Origin: CBDCTM01 sp965222005
Lineage (GTDB): Bacteria; Bacteroidota; Bacteroidia; Chitinophagales; Saprospiraceae
Direction of reading: 5' to 3'
Length of the DNA: 64,000 bases
Assembly: GCA_965222005.1 (NCBI GenBank)
Contig: OZ244935.1
Span: 2,232,001 to 2,296,000 of the forward strand
A program made the translations under genes and the position numbers. The notes below the pieces were generated by a model, which saw nothing but the letters and a program-made list of their open reading frames with translations, searched no databases and was not told the origin of the DNA. How positions within the stretch are numbered: position 1 is the stretch's first letter; each line of letters opens with the position of its first letter. Below, in pieces: positions 27,543-36,486 of the stretch.

Positions 27543-27792
27543 AAGCCTGGCCAGGCTTCGACTATCGTTACCTGACTGCTTCCCCTGGGAAGCGTCCCAT
27601 GAACGGACAACACTACTGGACTTATTGACTGAAATACGGCCTGCGCGCTACCCATCCGACCTCTTTAGTGATTGGATGGGAGCTGAAGACGCAGAGGCAC
27701 AAAAAAACAGGCGCTGGTAGCTGTCACTACCCCGCCTGTCTGCTCTGGCTAAGCCGGAGCGTGACACCCGTATGCTATGCTGTGAAACACAG
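27543..27792 (+). other. Run of six strong hairpins; candidate structured RNA
   Basis: Unlike its AT-rich surroundings, this segment is GC-richer and packed with stems: AAGCCTGGCCAGGCTT (27543-27558), GCTTCCC/GGGAAGC (27578-27593), CCCATCC/GGATGGG (27651-27680), ACAGGCG/CGCCTGT enclosing GTAG/CTAC (27707-27739), GCTCTGGC/GCCGGAGC (27742-27760) and CTGTG/CACAG (27780-27792). It ends 60 bases before the ATG of the interrupted lipoprotein gene. It does not match the RNase P, tmRNA, SRP or common riboswitch signatures that I know. It could be a noncoding RNA, a leader or a fossil element. Confidence 0.45.
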
Positions 27793-27911
27793 GGCGGATG
27801 CCGAAAAGCCCACTTAATAGAGTAGGCGTTTCATCTCAAAAACATTAAAATTATGAAAAATTTTGCATTGGTCTTTTACTTTTTTGTAGCCGGGCGCAGC
27901 CCAAAATGTCG

Positions 27912-28958
27912 CTAGGCAGCATTTTTTATTAGCTTGATTACTTTTTCCCACATCTGACTCATGTTGGCTACTCGCAGGTTAGCCACAAATTGAGCCCCTT
28001 TAATAGTCCATCGTTGTCCCGATTGTTTGAGCCGTTTTTGAATAACGGTTCTGTGTGCAGATTCTATTGGGCCTGAACCGATGAGTAACCCTTGATCCTT
28101 GTAGGTTTTGTATTTCATTCTCTTTGTGTTATTTCCATAGTAAGTCAACAACTTTTTTTTAGCTTCTTTTTTGGTTTGTGTCTTACCATCCAAGGCCTTT
28201 ACCCTTTTAATCACTTTGTCAACCTGATCATTTAAAAGCAATAGTTTTTGTTGACTTATCCACTCAGACCTTTTCTCTTTGTCGGTAAAGAATACCTTGG
28301 CAAAGTCTCCCAGATATTCTGCTACATGATAGAAGTCTAATATTTGAGTGCTCTGCGGATAAGATTCATCTACCCAATTCCAAATCCATTTAGCTCCATC
28401 ATTTACAAAAACTAACCGGTTCTTTAATCCTTCGTATTCATCCACTAATGGCTCTAATTTTCCTAAAAAGTCTTCATGGTTCCCAAAGTGGGCTGTATAG
28501 ACAGAATCCCTTATCCAACTCCGTTTATCGCTTAACTCATAATGGTCCGCAGAGTGAAAAATACGCCCTAATTTTATTTCTTTCCACTCACTCTTTTGTC
28601 TGGTCAATAACATACAGCCATCCATCATCACATAAACCTCACTATCAGCCGGAACTTGCGACACTTTTGTCCTCAGGCTTTGGTAAGCTGTTTCATCTAA
28701 TGTCTGACTTTCCTGTTCCAATTGACCGCCATATTGTTTTACTACCCGGTCTATCTGTGAAGAACTACTACTGATGCGAAGGTATTTATCCAAACGTTGT
28801 GAGGCCTCTTGAAAATTATCATCTTGACCCGCATAAGCCTGCAACTCTTGATAATAGGGGCTGATTTGAAATCCATTTACCCCATTACTCCAAGGGTGAA
28901 CCTTCTCTACTTCTATTCTCCCATATCGTGTCTCAACTTTTTTTTTTGCGACGGTCAT
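27912..28958 (-). CDS. ISKra4-family transposase, main frame (orfB)
   Basis: 348 residues as an isolated frame, but probably made as a fusion with the upstream 28933-29118 frame by slippage on a run of 10 A. Family motifs are YVMMDGCMLLTR with the first catalytic Asp, VFVNDGAKWIWNWV and QILDFYHVAEYL with the second, and GSGPIESAHRTVIQKRLKQS near the C-terminus with the Glu. It is a DDE enzyme for cut or copy-type transposition. The frame ends just inside the left inverted repeat. Confidence 0.9.
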   Translation of the reverse strand: MTVAKKKVETRYGRIEVEKVHPWSNGVNGFQISPYYQELQAYAGQDDNFQEASQRLDKYLRISSSSSQIDRVVKQYGGQLEQESQTLDETAYQSLRTKVSQVPADSEVYVMMDGCMLLTRQKSEWKEIKLGRIFHSADHYELSDKRSWIRDSVYTAHFGNHEDFLGKLEPLVDEYEGLKNRLVFVNDGAKWIWNWVDESYPQSTQILDFYHVAEYLGDFAKVFFTDKEKRSEWISQQKLLLLNDQVDKVIKRVKALDGKTQTKKEAKKKLLTYYGNNTKRMKYKTYKDQGLLIGSGPIESAHRTVIQKRLKQSGQRWTIKGAQFVANLRVANMSQMWEKVIKLIKNAA

Positions 28959-29118
28959 TACCAGGGCTACTTATCATTTTCTCTAAGGTCTCCTTGCCAA
29001 ACGACACCCATAATTCATCAAATTGCTTCTCATACTCATAAAAACTCTTCTCTGCTTCCAATTTCTTCAAACTTTCCCAGTTTTTACGCGCTAGGAACAT
29101 AAAGTCTTCTTCTGTCAT
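28933..29118 (-). CDS. ISKra4-family transposase N-terminal frame (orfA)
   Basis: About 61 residues from the ATG at 29118, ending GNDRRKKKS. It encodes the N-terminus missing from the main transposase frame. The end runs through ten A (minus strand, 28938-28947). Loss of one A in the mRNA, or a +1 ribosomal shift, joins RRKKK to VETRYGRIE of the main frame. Without the shift the main frame has no good start of its own. Confidence 0.75.
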   Translation of the reverse strand: MTEEDFMFLARKNWESLKKLEAEKSFYEYEKQFDELWVSFGKETLEKMISSPGNDRRKKKS

Positions 29119-30304
29119 TTTTCGTATTTTTAGTGTGTACAATACGCTAATTTACAAAAAACGACATTTTGGGCTGCGCCCTTGTAGCCTTACTCAGTTG
29201 CGACAGTTTGGAAGAGCTTAATCTGGATGAAAATATTTGTTTAAATGAGGTCCCTACAATTGATTTTTTACATATTAGCAATGGTATGGCATACGAACTT
29301 GTTATACTAGATTCATTACAGGAAGAGAACTATTTTTTTACCGAAGAATCTATTTTTAGCTACTATTTCAAAGACTCACTTTTGAAGGATACAATAGGGC
29401 TGGGTTATATGCCAGAGGCTTATTTATATGAGCAGCAAGGATTTGATTTATATGTCACCAGTAAAGAAGCACAAGGAGTGCTTACTGCCAAACAAAAAGA
29501 TATACTAATTCAGACCAAGTTGGAATGTGAACAACTACTAAACCAACAACCGAGTTTAGAACAAGTAACGGATTACTTTTTGATAAAATCTTTGTCCATT
29601 AATAATGATTCTACCTTATGTGAGGCTGAAAGATTTGGGCTTGATATGTTTTTTCATAGTGCTATAGGATTTGCCGAATATTATTTTTCCAAATATTCAG
29701 TGCTATTTCCCAATCATACTGCACAGATGAGGGGTTGTGATTTTTGGGAGGGATTGCTATGTGGTTTTCTAAGTACAGTTGTTGGTGTTGTTACTGCAGG
29801 AACCGTTTATGCTATTTTACGATTGTTATGCAATATAGGTAACTGTGATTTTCAAGTATCTGATGGGAATCAAACAGGTTTTCTGACTCCAGAAGAGGCT
29901 GTACTTATTGCTAGCTTGTCGGCTGCAATACATGTCGGAATAAAGTTCTATAAATGGTGTTGTGATTGGTTTGATGATGGAGTCGATGTTCCCGAATGTG
30001 GTTGTCCACCAGGTTTTAACCCGATATGCCCTGGCAACTGCACCTATGATGATTGCAATTGTCTTAGGAATGGTGGATGTGCTCCTGAAGGAACTCATCC
30101 ATTTATTTGGGATAACGGTTTTTATTTTACTGCACTACCAGGAAATAATTGCCCGGCCCCGGCCCAATTTTATGATGGAGCAAATTGTTATTTAGGAAGC
30201 GTCCCTGGTGGGTGGAATCCTTTTATTTACAATAATTGTTATTATGTTTCCAGGTTGTGCCAATAATGTAGTATTAGTCAACTCTAATTATTAAAACCTT
30301 AGTG

Positions 30305-30323
30305 AAGAGCAGTTTTTGCTCTT
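30305..30323 (+). terminator. Hairpin after the Cys-rich lipoprotein
   Basis: Stem AAGAGCA / TGCTCTT with loop GTTTT, 39 bases after the stop at 30266. A run of T (CCTTTTTT) appears about 25 bases later rather than directly after the stem, so this is a weak terminator call. Confidence 0.4.
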
Positions 30324-30365
30324 GGCGAGTTCTAAATCCTTTTTTAAACAAATGAATTGTTAGCC

Positions 30366-31040
30366 ATGAAAAGAAATAAAATTTTATCGATCATTACGCT
30401 TAGTCTGCTTTTATCTATTCAAATACTTTTAGCTCAATCAGACCACTTCGTTTCGGTTTCAGAAAAAGTATTATTTTTTGATTTTTCTGATTTAAATACT
30501 GCGACATCAGAATTTGGGTATTCTGCTATTGATAATAAAGCACTTGAATTCGGGTTAGGAATAAATGTACAATGTGGCACAAAAATATCGGCAGACTTGA
30601 CATTTTTGTATGCTTTGGGATTTGAGGAAAGTAATCAATCATTAAAATCGTCCAAGTTTAATGGTATTGGGTTCATGTCAGAATTTCAGTATAGCCTGAC
30701 AGCTGGTACGCAATATTCCATTTCGCCCTTAATGGGCATAGGTGTCAGAAAGTATCAATTATCATTTGTTAACCATGCTCACAATACACTGGGAAGTATT
30801 TTGGGCCAGCCTAATGAACATACTTATGTCTTTTCCAATTTTGGAACATTCATAGATGTAGGGCTGGAAGGGCAAAAGAATTTTTTATTAAAAAAAATAA
30901 AGCTAGCATTAAGATTGAAGGCTGGGTATAGGATAGATAGCGGAAATTGGAAGTTTGAGAACATTAATAATGTCGAGGATTCTATTGCAAAATTGAGTGC
31001 TCCTTTTATAGGATTAGGAATGCTTATAGGAAAATTATAA
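30366..31040 (+). CDS. Outer-membrane beta-barrel protein, hypothetical
   Basis: 224 residues from the ATG at 30366 (a TTG at 30357 is also in frame). Signal peptide ends LLAQ-S near residue 24. The mature part has repeated amphipathic strands with alternating aromatic residues (FGLGINVQCG, ADLTFLYALGF, GIGVRKYQLSF) and ends in a strand, GLGMLIGKL, as in small porin-like barrels of Bacteroidota. No family name can be given. It may have been cotranscribed with the lipoprotein upstream before the IS insertion. Confidence 0.68.
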   Translation: MKRNKILSIITLSLLLSIQILLAQSDHFVSVSEKVLFFDFSDLNTATSEFGYSAIDNKALEFGLGINVQCGTKISADLTFLYALGFEESNQSLKSSKFNGIGFMSEFQYSLTAGTQYSISPLMGIGVRKYQLSFVNHAHNTLGSILGQPNEHTYVFSNFGTFIDVGLEGQKNFLLKKIKLALRLKAGYRIDSGNWKFENINNVEDSIAKLSAPFIGLGMLIGKL

Positions 31041-31055
31041 TTATTACACCTCATA

Positions 31056-31428
31056 TTGCTGGATGGCTTGGTCAATAATTTTATACAAGATCGGGTTGCT
31101 GAATCATTACCCGAAAAGTCGGCTGATAATAATCAACCACTTAAGATAATCGTATTCGATTTAATGGGCAATCGATTAAATATATCAAAAGAACAATTGC
31201 GAATCCCTCAAGGTTATCGGCCAAGAATCGTGTTATTGATGCACAATATGCAACTACGGCCACAAATACAATTAGTGCATCATACCAAACTAATTACTCT
31301 AATGATTATTATGCTGGTCGTATAAACTATCATTATTGTTGGGCTGATCAGGGAACTTCATTACAAATACATGATGTTCTCTTTGGAAATATTCTCACTT
31401 TGCGGATGGCAGCTGAGAAATGCGAATA
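31056..31428 (+). pseudogene. Decayed secreted-protein fragment
   Basis: One frame (to 31325) contains KIIVFDLMGNRLN, the shape of a T9SS sorting-domain core. A second overlapping frame from about 31140 reads on to a stop at 31426-31428 with a Tyr/Asn-rich stretch (YSNDYYAGRINYHYCWADQG). Neither has a start with a signal peptide. This fits the frameshifted end of a lost gene. Confidence 0.35.
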
Positions 31429-31477
31429 ATTATTGGTTCCTCCGGGTCCATAACCTAAATGGAGCCGGAGGTTATAC

Positions 31478-31535
31478 CGCTGACGGTTCAAGAATGATTA
31501 ATCATTCTCGAACCTCTCGCGGCATATAGCTTAGG
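31478..31535 (+). repeat. 58-bp dispersed repeat, copy 2 (inverted partner at 16011)
   Basis: 53 of 58 positions match the reverse complement of 16011-16068. It contains the palindrome GAATGATTAATCATTC. It is followed by another short palindrome TCAGGCGCCTGA, and the 31593 lipoprotein starts 57 bases later. It is intergenic in both places. Confidence 0.7.
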
Positions 31536-32106
31536 CGATTGGGATTAGCTATCGCTCATCAGGCGCCTGAGCTATAAATAAATATATAACGAATGAAAAT
31601 GATGAAAAAACTCATTCTTCTGCTTTTTATATTATCGGGGCTTGGATGTAAAAAAACTGAAGATTTTCCAAAATTAAATCCTGTACCCTTAGATTTTAAA
31701 GAATTAACTTATACTGAACTGGATAATGATAGATTATGTATTGCAGAAGTTCTTTCCAAAATGCTGCTAGATGAAAAATTCAGAGAATTTGTCAAGCTGA
31801 AATCAATTGACGAAGAGCATAACTGGAATAATGAAATTCACTTATTGGAATATTGGAATAAGCCAATCATCGATGGTAAAACATTGTTTGATTTATTGAG
31901 TGCATATTCCGATCGCTCTGACCCCCTCATTCCGAAAATGTCTGACCCCCTCATTCCGAAAATGTCTGACCCCCCTATTCCGGAGGTTTGACCCCCCAAA
32001 TTGAGAAAGAATGTTAATAACATTCCGGTCAAACTGACCCCCCTAATTTTTGTGGATACATACGAATAAAAATGCTCATGTTCGCGACTTTTAACAAGCT
32101 GAGAAT

Positions 32107-33678
32107 ATGGGAAAAATAAAACGTATGGATCAAGTTAAAGCAATTATTCAAAACTATCTGTCTACCAATTCCATCAAGGCTACCGCACGGCAGCTAAAGG
32201 TCTCTAAAAACACGGTACGCAACTACCTTCGCCGTGGAAAAAGCCATGAGAAGGATTTATCGAAGCTACTGATGTTGGAAGATGATGCGTTTCACCGCAT
32301 ATTCTATGGAGCAGGGAATGAGGAAAGAAGCCGTGAAAAAGTATTTTCAGATCGTGTAGAATACTGGCTCAAGGAACTTCGCCGCACCGGCGTTACCCGC
32401 TATCTTTTGTGGGAAGAATACCGGGTTGAATATCCCAAAGGTTACGGCTACAGCCAGTTTTGCGAGCGACTGAAAAGAGAAAAAGGCAGTCGGGACCTAA
32501 CCCTTTCATTAGCTCATAATCCAGGGGAGGTAATGATGCTGGACTTCGCCGGAAAGAAGATGCGCTGGATAGATGTGCTTACAGGAGAGGTGCGTGAATG
32601 TGAGATTTTGATAGCTGTTTTTCCTTACAGCCAGTACACTTTTGCTATTGCACTGTCCAGCCAGCGGATCGAGGATTTTATTCATGGACTGAATCAGGCT
32701 TTGCTGTTTTTCGGTGCCTTGTGTAAGGTAGTCTTGTCGGATAACCTGAAGTCATATGTAAACAAGCCCGATAGATATGAGCCAACTTTTACGCAGCTCT
32801 GCGAGCAGTTAGGTGCATATTACCAGCTTGATTTGCAGGCTACCCGTGTGGGAAAGCCCAAAGACAAAGCAAGCGTAGAAAATGCAGTAAGCCAGGTTTA
32901 CCGTCGCATTTACGCTCCCTTGCGCAATGAGATATTCCATAGTCTTGAGGAAGTAAATGAAGCTATCACAAAACAACTAAGCCTCCATAATGCAAAGCCC
33001 TATCAGAAAAAACAGGGCTCCCGGCAGTCTGTTTTCCAGGAATGTGAACTGCCCAAGATGAGGAATCTTCCCAGCGAGCTATTTGAAATTAAACGGATGA
33101 CCACCGCTAAAATTCAGAATAATTACCACGTCTTTGTAGGAGAAGAAAAGAATTACTACTCGGTTCCCTTCCAGTATTGTGGTGAGCGTGCAGAGGTGCT
33201 CTATACCTCGAAAATAGTCGAGGTGTACCTCAAAGGTCGCCGCATTGCCATCCATCAGCGTCTACCCGGCCGGGATACTCATATGTATCAAACCAAAGCA
33301 GATCATATGCCACGTAACCATCAGGAATGGAAAAAAGCGCAGGGTTATGATGGAGAATATTTTTTGAACCAGGCCCACAAAATTGGTCCGGCCACACATT
33401 GGGCCATCCAGCATATTCTATGCTCCACAGTACATGAGGAACAATCCTATAAAAGTTGCCTGGGAACACTTCGACTAGCCGATAAGTACTGCTCAGAACG
33501 ATTGGAAAAAGCTGCCAGGCGATGTAAACATGTTCAAAAAACAAGCTATAGCATGCTTAAAAGAATCCTCCTACTGAACCTGGATCAACAAGTTCAACAA
33601 GTTCAACAAGTTCAACAAGCAAAACAAATCACTCTGCCTTTTCACGATAATATCCGCGGAGCAGAGGACTATCAATAA
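32107..33678 (+). CDS. istA: IS21-family transposase IstA
   Basis: 523 residues. An N-terminal helix-turn-helix (SIKATARQLKVSKNTVRNYL, about 20-40) is followed by an RNase-H-type DDE core: VMMLDFAGKKMRW holds the first Asp, VVLSDNLKSYV the second and DKASVENAVSQVYRRI the Glu. It ends in a Gln-Val rich tail encoded by a 9-bp tandem repeat (about 33590-33620). It catalyses strand transfer together with IstB, encoded 25 bases downstream. Confidence 0.95.
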   Translation: MGKIKRMDQVKAIIQNYLSTNSIKATARQLKVSKNTVRNYLRRGKSHEKDLSKLLMLEDDAFHRIFYGAGNEERSREKVFSDRVEYWLKELRRTGVTRYLLWEEYRVEYPKGYGYSQFCERLKREKGSRDLTLSLAHNPGEVMMLDFAGKKMRWIDVLTGEVRECEILIAVFPYSQYTFAIALSSQRIEDFIHGLNQALLFFGALCKVVLSDNLKSYVNKPDRYEPTFTQLCEQLGAYYQLDLQATRVGKPKDKASVENAVSQVYRRIYAPLRNEIFHSLEEVNEAITKQLSLHNAKPYQKKQGSRQSVFQECELPKMRNLPSELFEIKRMTTAKIQNNYHVFVGEEKNYYSVPFQYCGERAEVLYTSKIVEVYLKGRRIAIHQRLPGRDTHMYQTKADHMPRNHQEWKKAQGYDGEYFLNQAHKIGPATHWAIQHILCSTVHEEQSYKSCLGTLRLADKYCSERLEKAARRCKHVQKTSYSMLKRILLLNLDQQVQQVQQVQQAKQITLPFHDNIRGAEDYQ

Positions 33679-33702
33679 TTTTTTCACTTAAAAAGAAAAA
33701 TC

Positions 33703-34437
33703 ATGAAAAACGCATCACTCGACACGATGAAACAAATGAAATTGCTCGGCATGGCCAGCGCTTATGAAGCTGTGCTGGGCCTGCCGGTTAATAAACACCC
33801 CCAGGCCCATGAAATGATTGCCAACCTCATCGATGCCGAACAGCAACATCGCTCGTTGAAAAGAATGGAACTCTACCTGCGCCTTTCTAAACTCCGCTAT
33901 CGAGCCACCATTACCGACATCGACTGCTCCACCGAGAGAAATTTCTCCAAAGAACAGCTCATGAAGCTGGCCGATGGTGCCTACATGCATAGAGGAGAAA
34001 ATGTGCTCATCACCGGCGCCACCGGATGCGGTAAGTCCTACCTGGCTTGCGCCCTGGGACATCAAGCCTGTGTACTAGGGCTGCGAGCACTCTATTTTAA
34101 TATGAACCGACTCACTGAACAAATCGCTCTTGCCAAAACCGACGGTACTCTCATCCGATGGCTGAACCGTATGAAAAAAGCAAAGCTCATTATCCTGGAT
34201 GATTTTGGTCTCCAGCCCCTGACACATGAAGTAAAACTCATCTTCCTGCAAATCCTTGAAGACCGATACGAAAATGCAGCTACCATCATCTGCTCTCAAT
34301 TGCCCGTTGCCAAATGGTACAAATACTTCGATGAACCTACTTTGGCTGATGCTATCCTGGATCGCATCATACCAAAAGCTCATCGTATAGAATTAAAAGG
34401 AAAAAGTTTACGAAAACGTTCGAAACATCTATCTTAA
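33703..34437 (+). CDS. istB: IS21-family AAA+ helper ATPase IstB
   Basis: 244 residues. Walker A is GATGCGKSYLACALG (about 104-118), Walker B is LIILDDFGLQPL, and the IstB segment LRYRATITDIDCSTERNFS precedes them. It selects the target and activates IstA. The C-terminal HRIELKGKSLRKR is normal for the family, so the element looks competent to move. Confidence 0.95.
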   Translation: MKNASLDTMKQMKLLGMASAYEAVLGLPVNKHPQAHEMIANLIDAEQQHRSLKRMELYLRLSKLRYRATITDIDCSTERNFSKEQLMKLADGAYMHRGENVLITGATGCGKSYLACALGHQACVLGLRALYFNMNRLTEQIALAKTDGTLIRWLNRMKKAKLIILDDFGLQPLTHEVKLIFLQILEDRYENAATIICSQLPVAKWYKYFDEPTLADAILDRIIPKAHRIELKGKSLRKRSKHLS

Positions 34438-35046
34438 CACTTGAAATATTCGTGAGTTATCCACATGGGGGTCAAACCTCCGGATTGGTAGGGTCAGACA
34501 CTTCGGAATTTACATTGAGTGAAGAGTTGGTTAAACATGATAACCTATGCTTAAGGAGATCAGATAATTTGGAGACTGTTTTATTCAGAGATCCTTTGCT
34601 AGTTTTAAAAATACCTGATGTGATTGATGCATTAGACTGGGATGAGAAAAACACTATTCCGTTTATCTATGTTGGCACGAACCAATTAGTCCGAGAAAAT
34701 CCACAATCGGACTCTGCATCAATCGTAGGAATACATGCATCAGGGATTACAGATCGCTACATTTCAGGAACACCTAAATACTTCCCACTTGTACTTAAAA
34801 ATAGCGAGGAACTTTTAATAATAGATAGGGAGTTTGTATTGTCAAATGGAATGGATTTTAGTGCTTATCACGATTTTGAAAAAAGCATGATAGCATTAGA
34901 TGAATTACTGACAAACCCGATTATTATTGAAGGAGCAGAAAAATTCTTAGTATCTGTCAATGATTTAGTAGCGCTAATAAACGCTCAAAGTAATAGGTAT
35001 GAAGACCCTCATATCATTAATAATTGCAATGAGTTGTGTATTTAGG

Positions 35047-36456
35047 CAGCGATTCTCGCTATTAGAAAAAAGTAAATATTTATTCGAGCCTAGGGAGGCT
35101 GATTTTGATTTCCCTGGCGATAAATCGGTAAATAACGTTCATTGACATACAAGGTAACACATCAAAGACCTGTCGAATTTTTTCCCAAAGGTTTTTTTTG
35201 GTTTTGCAATAAGTCCATGCCTTTTTGAAGGCCTTGTCTAATTTTTGAGCAATCTGGTCAACGAGGAATGCTAAAAAAGTGAGCAACATAAAATTAGTTG
35301 CGAGGTACTTTTTGCCATGACCATATGAATGCTCTAAATGATACCCTTGATTTTTAAGGGTATTAAACGTTTCGTTTTCAATTTTCCAACGGCTACGTCC
35401 CACCTTGACTAACTCCATTATGTTGTCTTGGTCAATGGGAATGTCTGTTATCCAAGAGTTGAAATAGGTTCGTTTACCATCAGAATCAAATTCTTCGTAT
35501 TCAAAGTAGTTGGTGTTAATTTGCTGGTGCTGTCCATTGAGTATTAGGTCATTAGCCCAACGGGCTATCGCTTTTTTACCCTTTGACTCATTCCACATAT
35601 GAGTTTGTAAGGCATCTTTAGCTTTGAGTGCATCCACTTGAATTAATACATAACCATCCTGAATGCCAATGATATAGCGCATTTGATAGTCGCCTAATAA
35701 CTTAATGTGTGGACCATTAGGATATAGACCGTCAAAAATGCCGAGCAATTCATATTCTTCAATGGGAAGCATCTGGCGAACCTTTGGAATGAGGCGCTTA
35801 GAAGCATTAAGTTCACAGTCATTCTTTTGGGAGCCATCCTGTTTAACAATGGCTTCACAGGCTATTGGAAATACTTCTTTATGATCAGGATGCACCATTA
35901 CTGCAGCTAAGGCCTGATGGGAATAGGTTATTTTTGTAACCTCCCCCTTTTTATTGCGATACTCCTTTTTCAAGCAATGTTCACAGGGTGTTTTGGCACT
36001 ACAATAGTGTTGAGTACCGTCAAAAGGGAGGGCTTGGTATCGCCCTAATACCTTATAATCATCCATGATGCCGTCATTGCTTAGCTCTTGATGAGCGATC
36101 CCAAAACACTTTTGAATATCGTCAGGGGATACCCCATCTATACCTTCTCGAATAGCACTATCTGATGGAAGAAAGTTCACATCGTATATTTGCTGTAAGT
36201 TTTCTTCGCGCTGAGGATAGTTAATTCGGTACTGGTGTAAAGAAGCATCTTTTAAATGAAACATCGCCAAAGCTGATTGCAAATAATCTCCTAATGATAT
36301 TTGGGCATTTTTATAACGATGCTCTTTTACTTGGTCAAAACCTATTTTTATACCTTGTATTAATTTGTCAACCATAGGCTATCTCTTTTGATAGCTAAGA
36401 TATATACTCATTTTTTTACAGTCATATTTTTTTTCCTTTAATAGCAAGAATTGCTG
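35047..36456 (-). mobile_element. IS4-like insertion sequence, complete
   Basis: About 1,410 bp. The ends are 18-bp inverted repeats with two mismatches, CAGCGATTCTCGCTATTA on the left and CAGCAATTCTTGCTATTA at the right (reverse complement). It is flanked by GTATTTA on both sides (35038-35044 and 36457-36463; a 9-bp repeat if one mismatch is allowed). One transposase gene fills it. Removing it restores the surrounding lipoprotein frame. Confidence 0.82.
35080..36375 (-). CDS. IS4-like DDE transposase
   Basis: 431 residues. Motifs are LPFDGTQHYCS, LGIFDGLYPNGPHIKLL and GRSRWKIENETFNTLKNQG; the last fits the Y-R-E-K region typical of IS4-type transposases, with the catalytic Glu. A CxxC pair (CEHCLKK) lies near residue 130. 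The family assignment is from these motifs only; relatives are often annotated just as transposase. The frame is intact. Confidence 0.85.
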   Translation of the reverse strand: MVDKLIQGIKIGFDQVKEHRYKNAQISLGDYLQSALAMFHLKDASLHQYRINYPQREENLQQIYDVNFLPSDSAIREGIDGVSPDDIQKCFGIAHQELSNDGIMDDYKVLGRYQALPFDGTQHYCSAKTPCEHCLKKEYRNKKGEVTKITYSHQALAAVMVHPDHKEVFPIACEAIVKQDGSQKNDCELNASKRLIPKVRQMLPIEEYELLGIFDGLYPNGPHIKLLGDYQMRYIIGIQDGYVLIQVDALKAKDALQTHMWNESKGKKAIARWANDLILNGQHQQINTNYFEYEEFDSDGKRTYFNSWITDIPIDQDNIMELVKVGRSRWKIENETFNTLKNQGYHLEHSYGHGKKYLATNFMLLTFLAFLVDQIAQKLDKAFKKAWTYCKTKKNLWEKIRQVFDVLPCMSMNVIYRFIAREIKISLPRLE

Positions 36457-36486
36457 GTATTTATGACTGTATCCCTGAGCCATTGA

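Larger units (their letters stand above)
27892..29181 (-). mobile_element. ISKra4-family insertion sequence, complete
   Basis: 1,290 bp bounded by perfect 20-bp inverted repeats (GGGCGCAGCCCAAAATGTCG at the left) and flanked by an 8-bp target duplication TTGTAGCC (27884-27891 and 29182-29189). It carries two overlapping minus-strand frames for the transposase. Duplication length and two-frame layout fit the ISMich2-like part of ISKra4. The exact repeats show the insertion is recent. Confidence 0.92.
27853..30266 (+). pseudogene. Cys-rich lipoprotein gene split by an IS in its signal peptide
   Basis: The 5' part is 27853-27891 and the rest is 29190-30266. Removing the IS (27892-29181) and one copy of its 8-bp target repeat TTGTAGCC rejoins one frame of 371 residues beginning MKNFALVFYFFVALLSC, a good lipoprotein signal. 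The remaining protein is unfamiliar: an acidic N-terminal half, a Gly-rich hydrophobic stretch around LLCGFLSTVVGVVTAG, then a C-terminal third with more than 20 Cys (CGCPPGFNPICPGNC). From the IS end, a TTG at 29169 would give a short hydrophobic leader MGCALVALLSC without a basic start, so export of the present product is doubtful. Confidence 0.85.
31903..34513 (+). mobile_element. IS21-family insertion sequence, complete
   Basis: 2,611 bp with istA and istB. The ends share ATTCCGAnnnnTCTGACCC, and the left end has a 24-bp unit (TCTGACCCCCTCATTCCGAA and on) repeated in tandem at 31917 and 31941 with a third variant at 31965, the multiple terminal repeats usual for IS21. The right end has one matching unit. 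It is flanked by the 8-bp direct repeat ATTGAGTG (31895-31902 and 34514-34521). Confidence 0.9.

Noticed and set aside
31917..31991. Repeated peptide SDPLIPKM at the C-terminus of the 31593 frame
   Set aside because: It is the translation of the tandem terminal repeats of the IS21 element, not a protein feature.
33588..33620. Tandem 9-bp repeat in istA as a possible CRISPR or phase-variable tract
   Set aside because: Three to four in-frame units coding for Gln-Gln-Val in a transposase tail; length changes keep the frame and there are no spacers.
34452..35045. Independent 197-residue gene starting inside the IS21 right end
   Set aside because: Its first codons are IS21 terminal sequence; from 34522 it is the continuation of the lipoprotein that starts at 31593.
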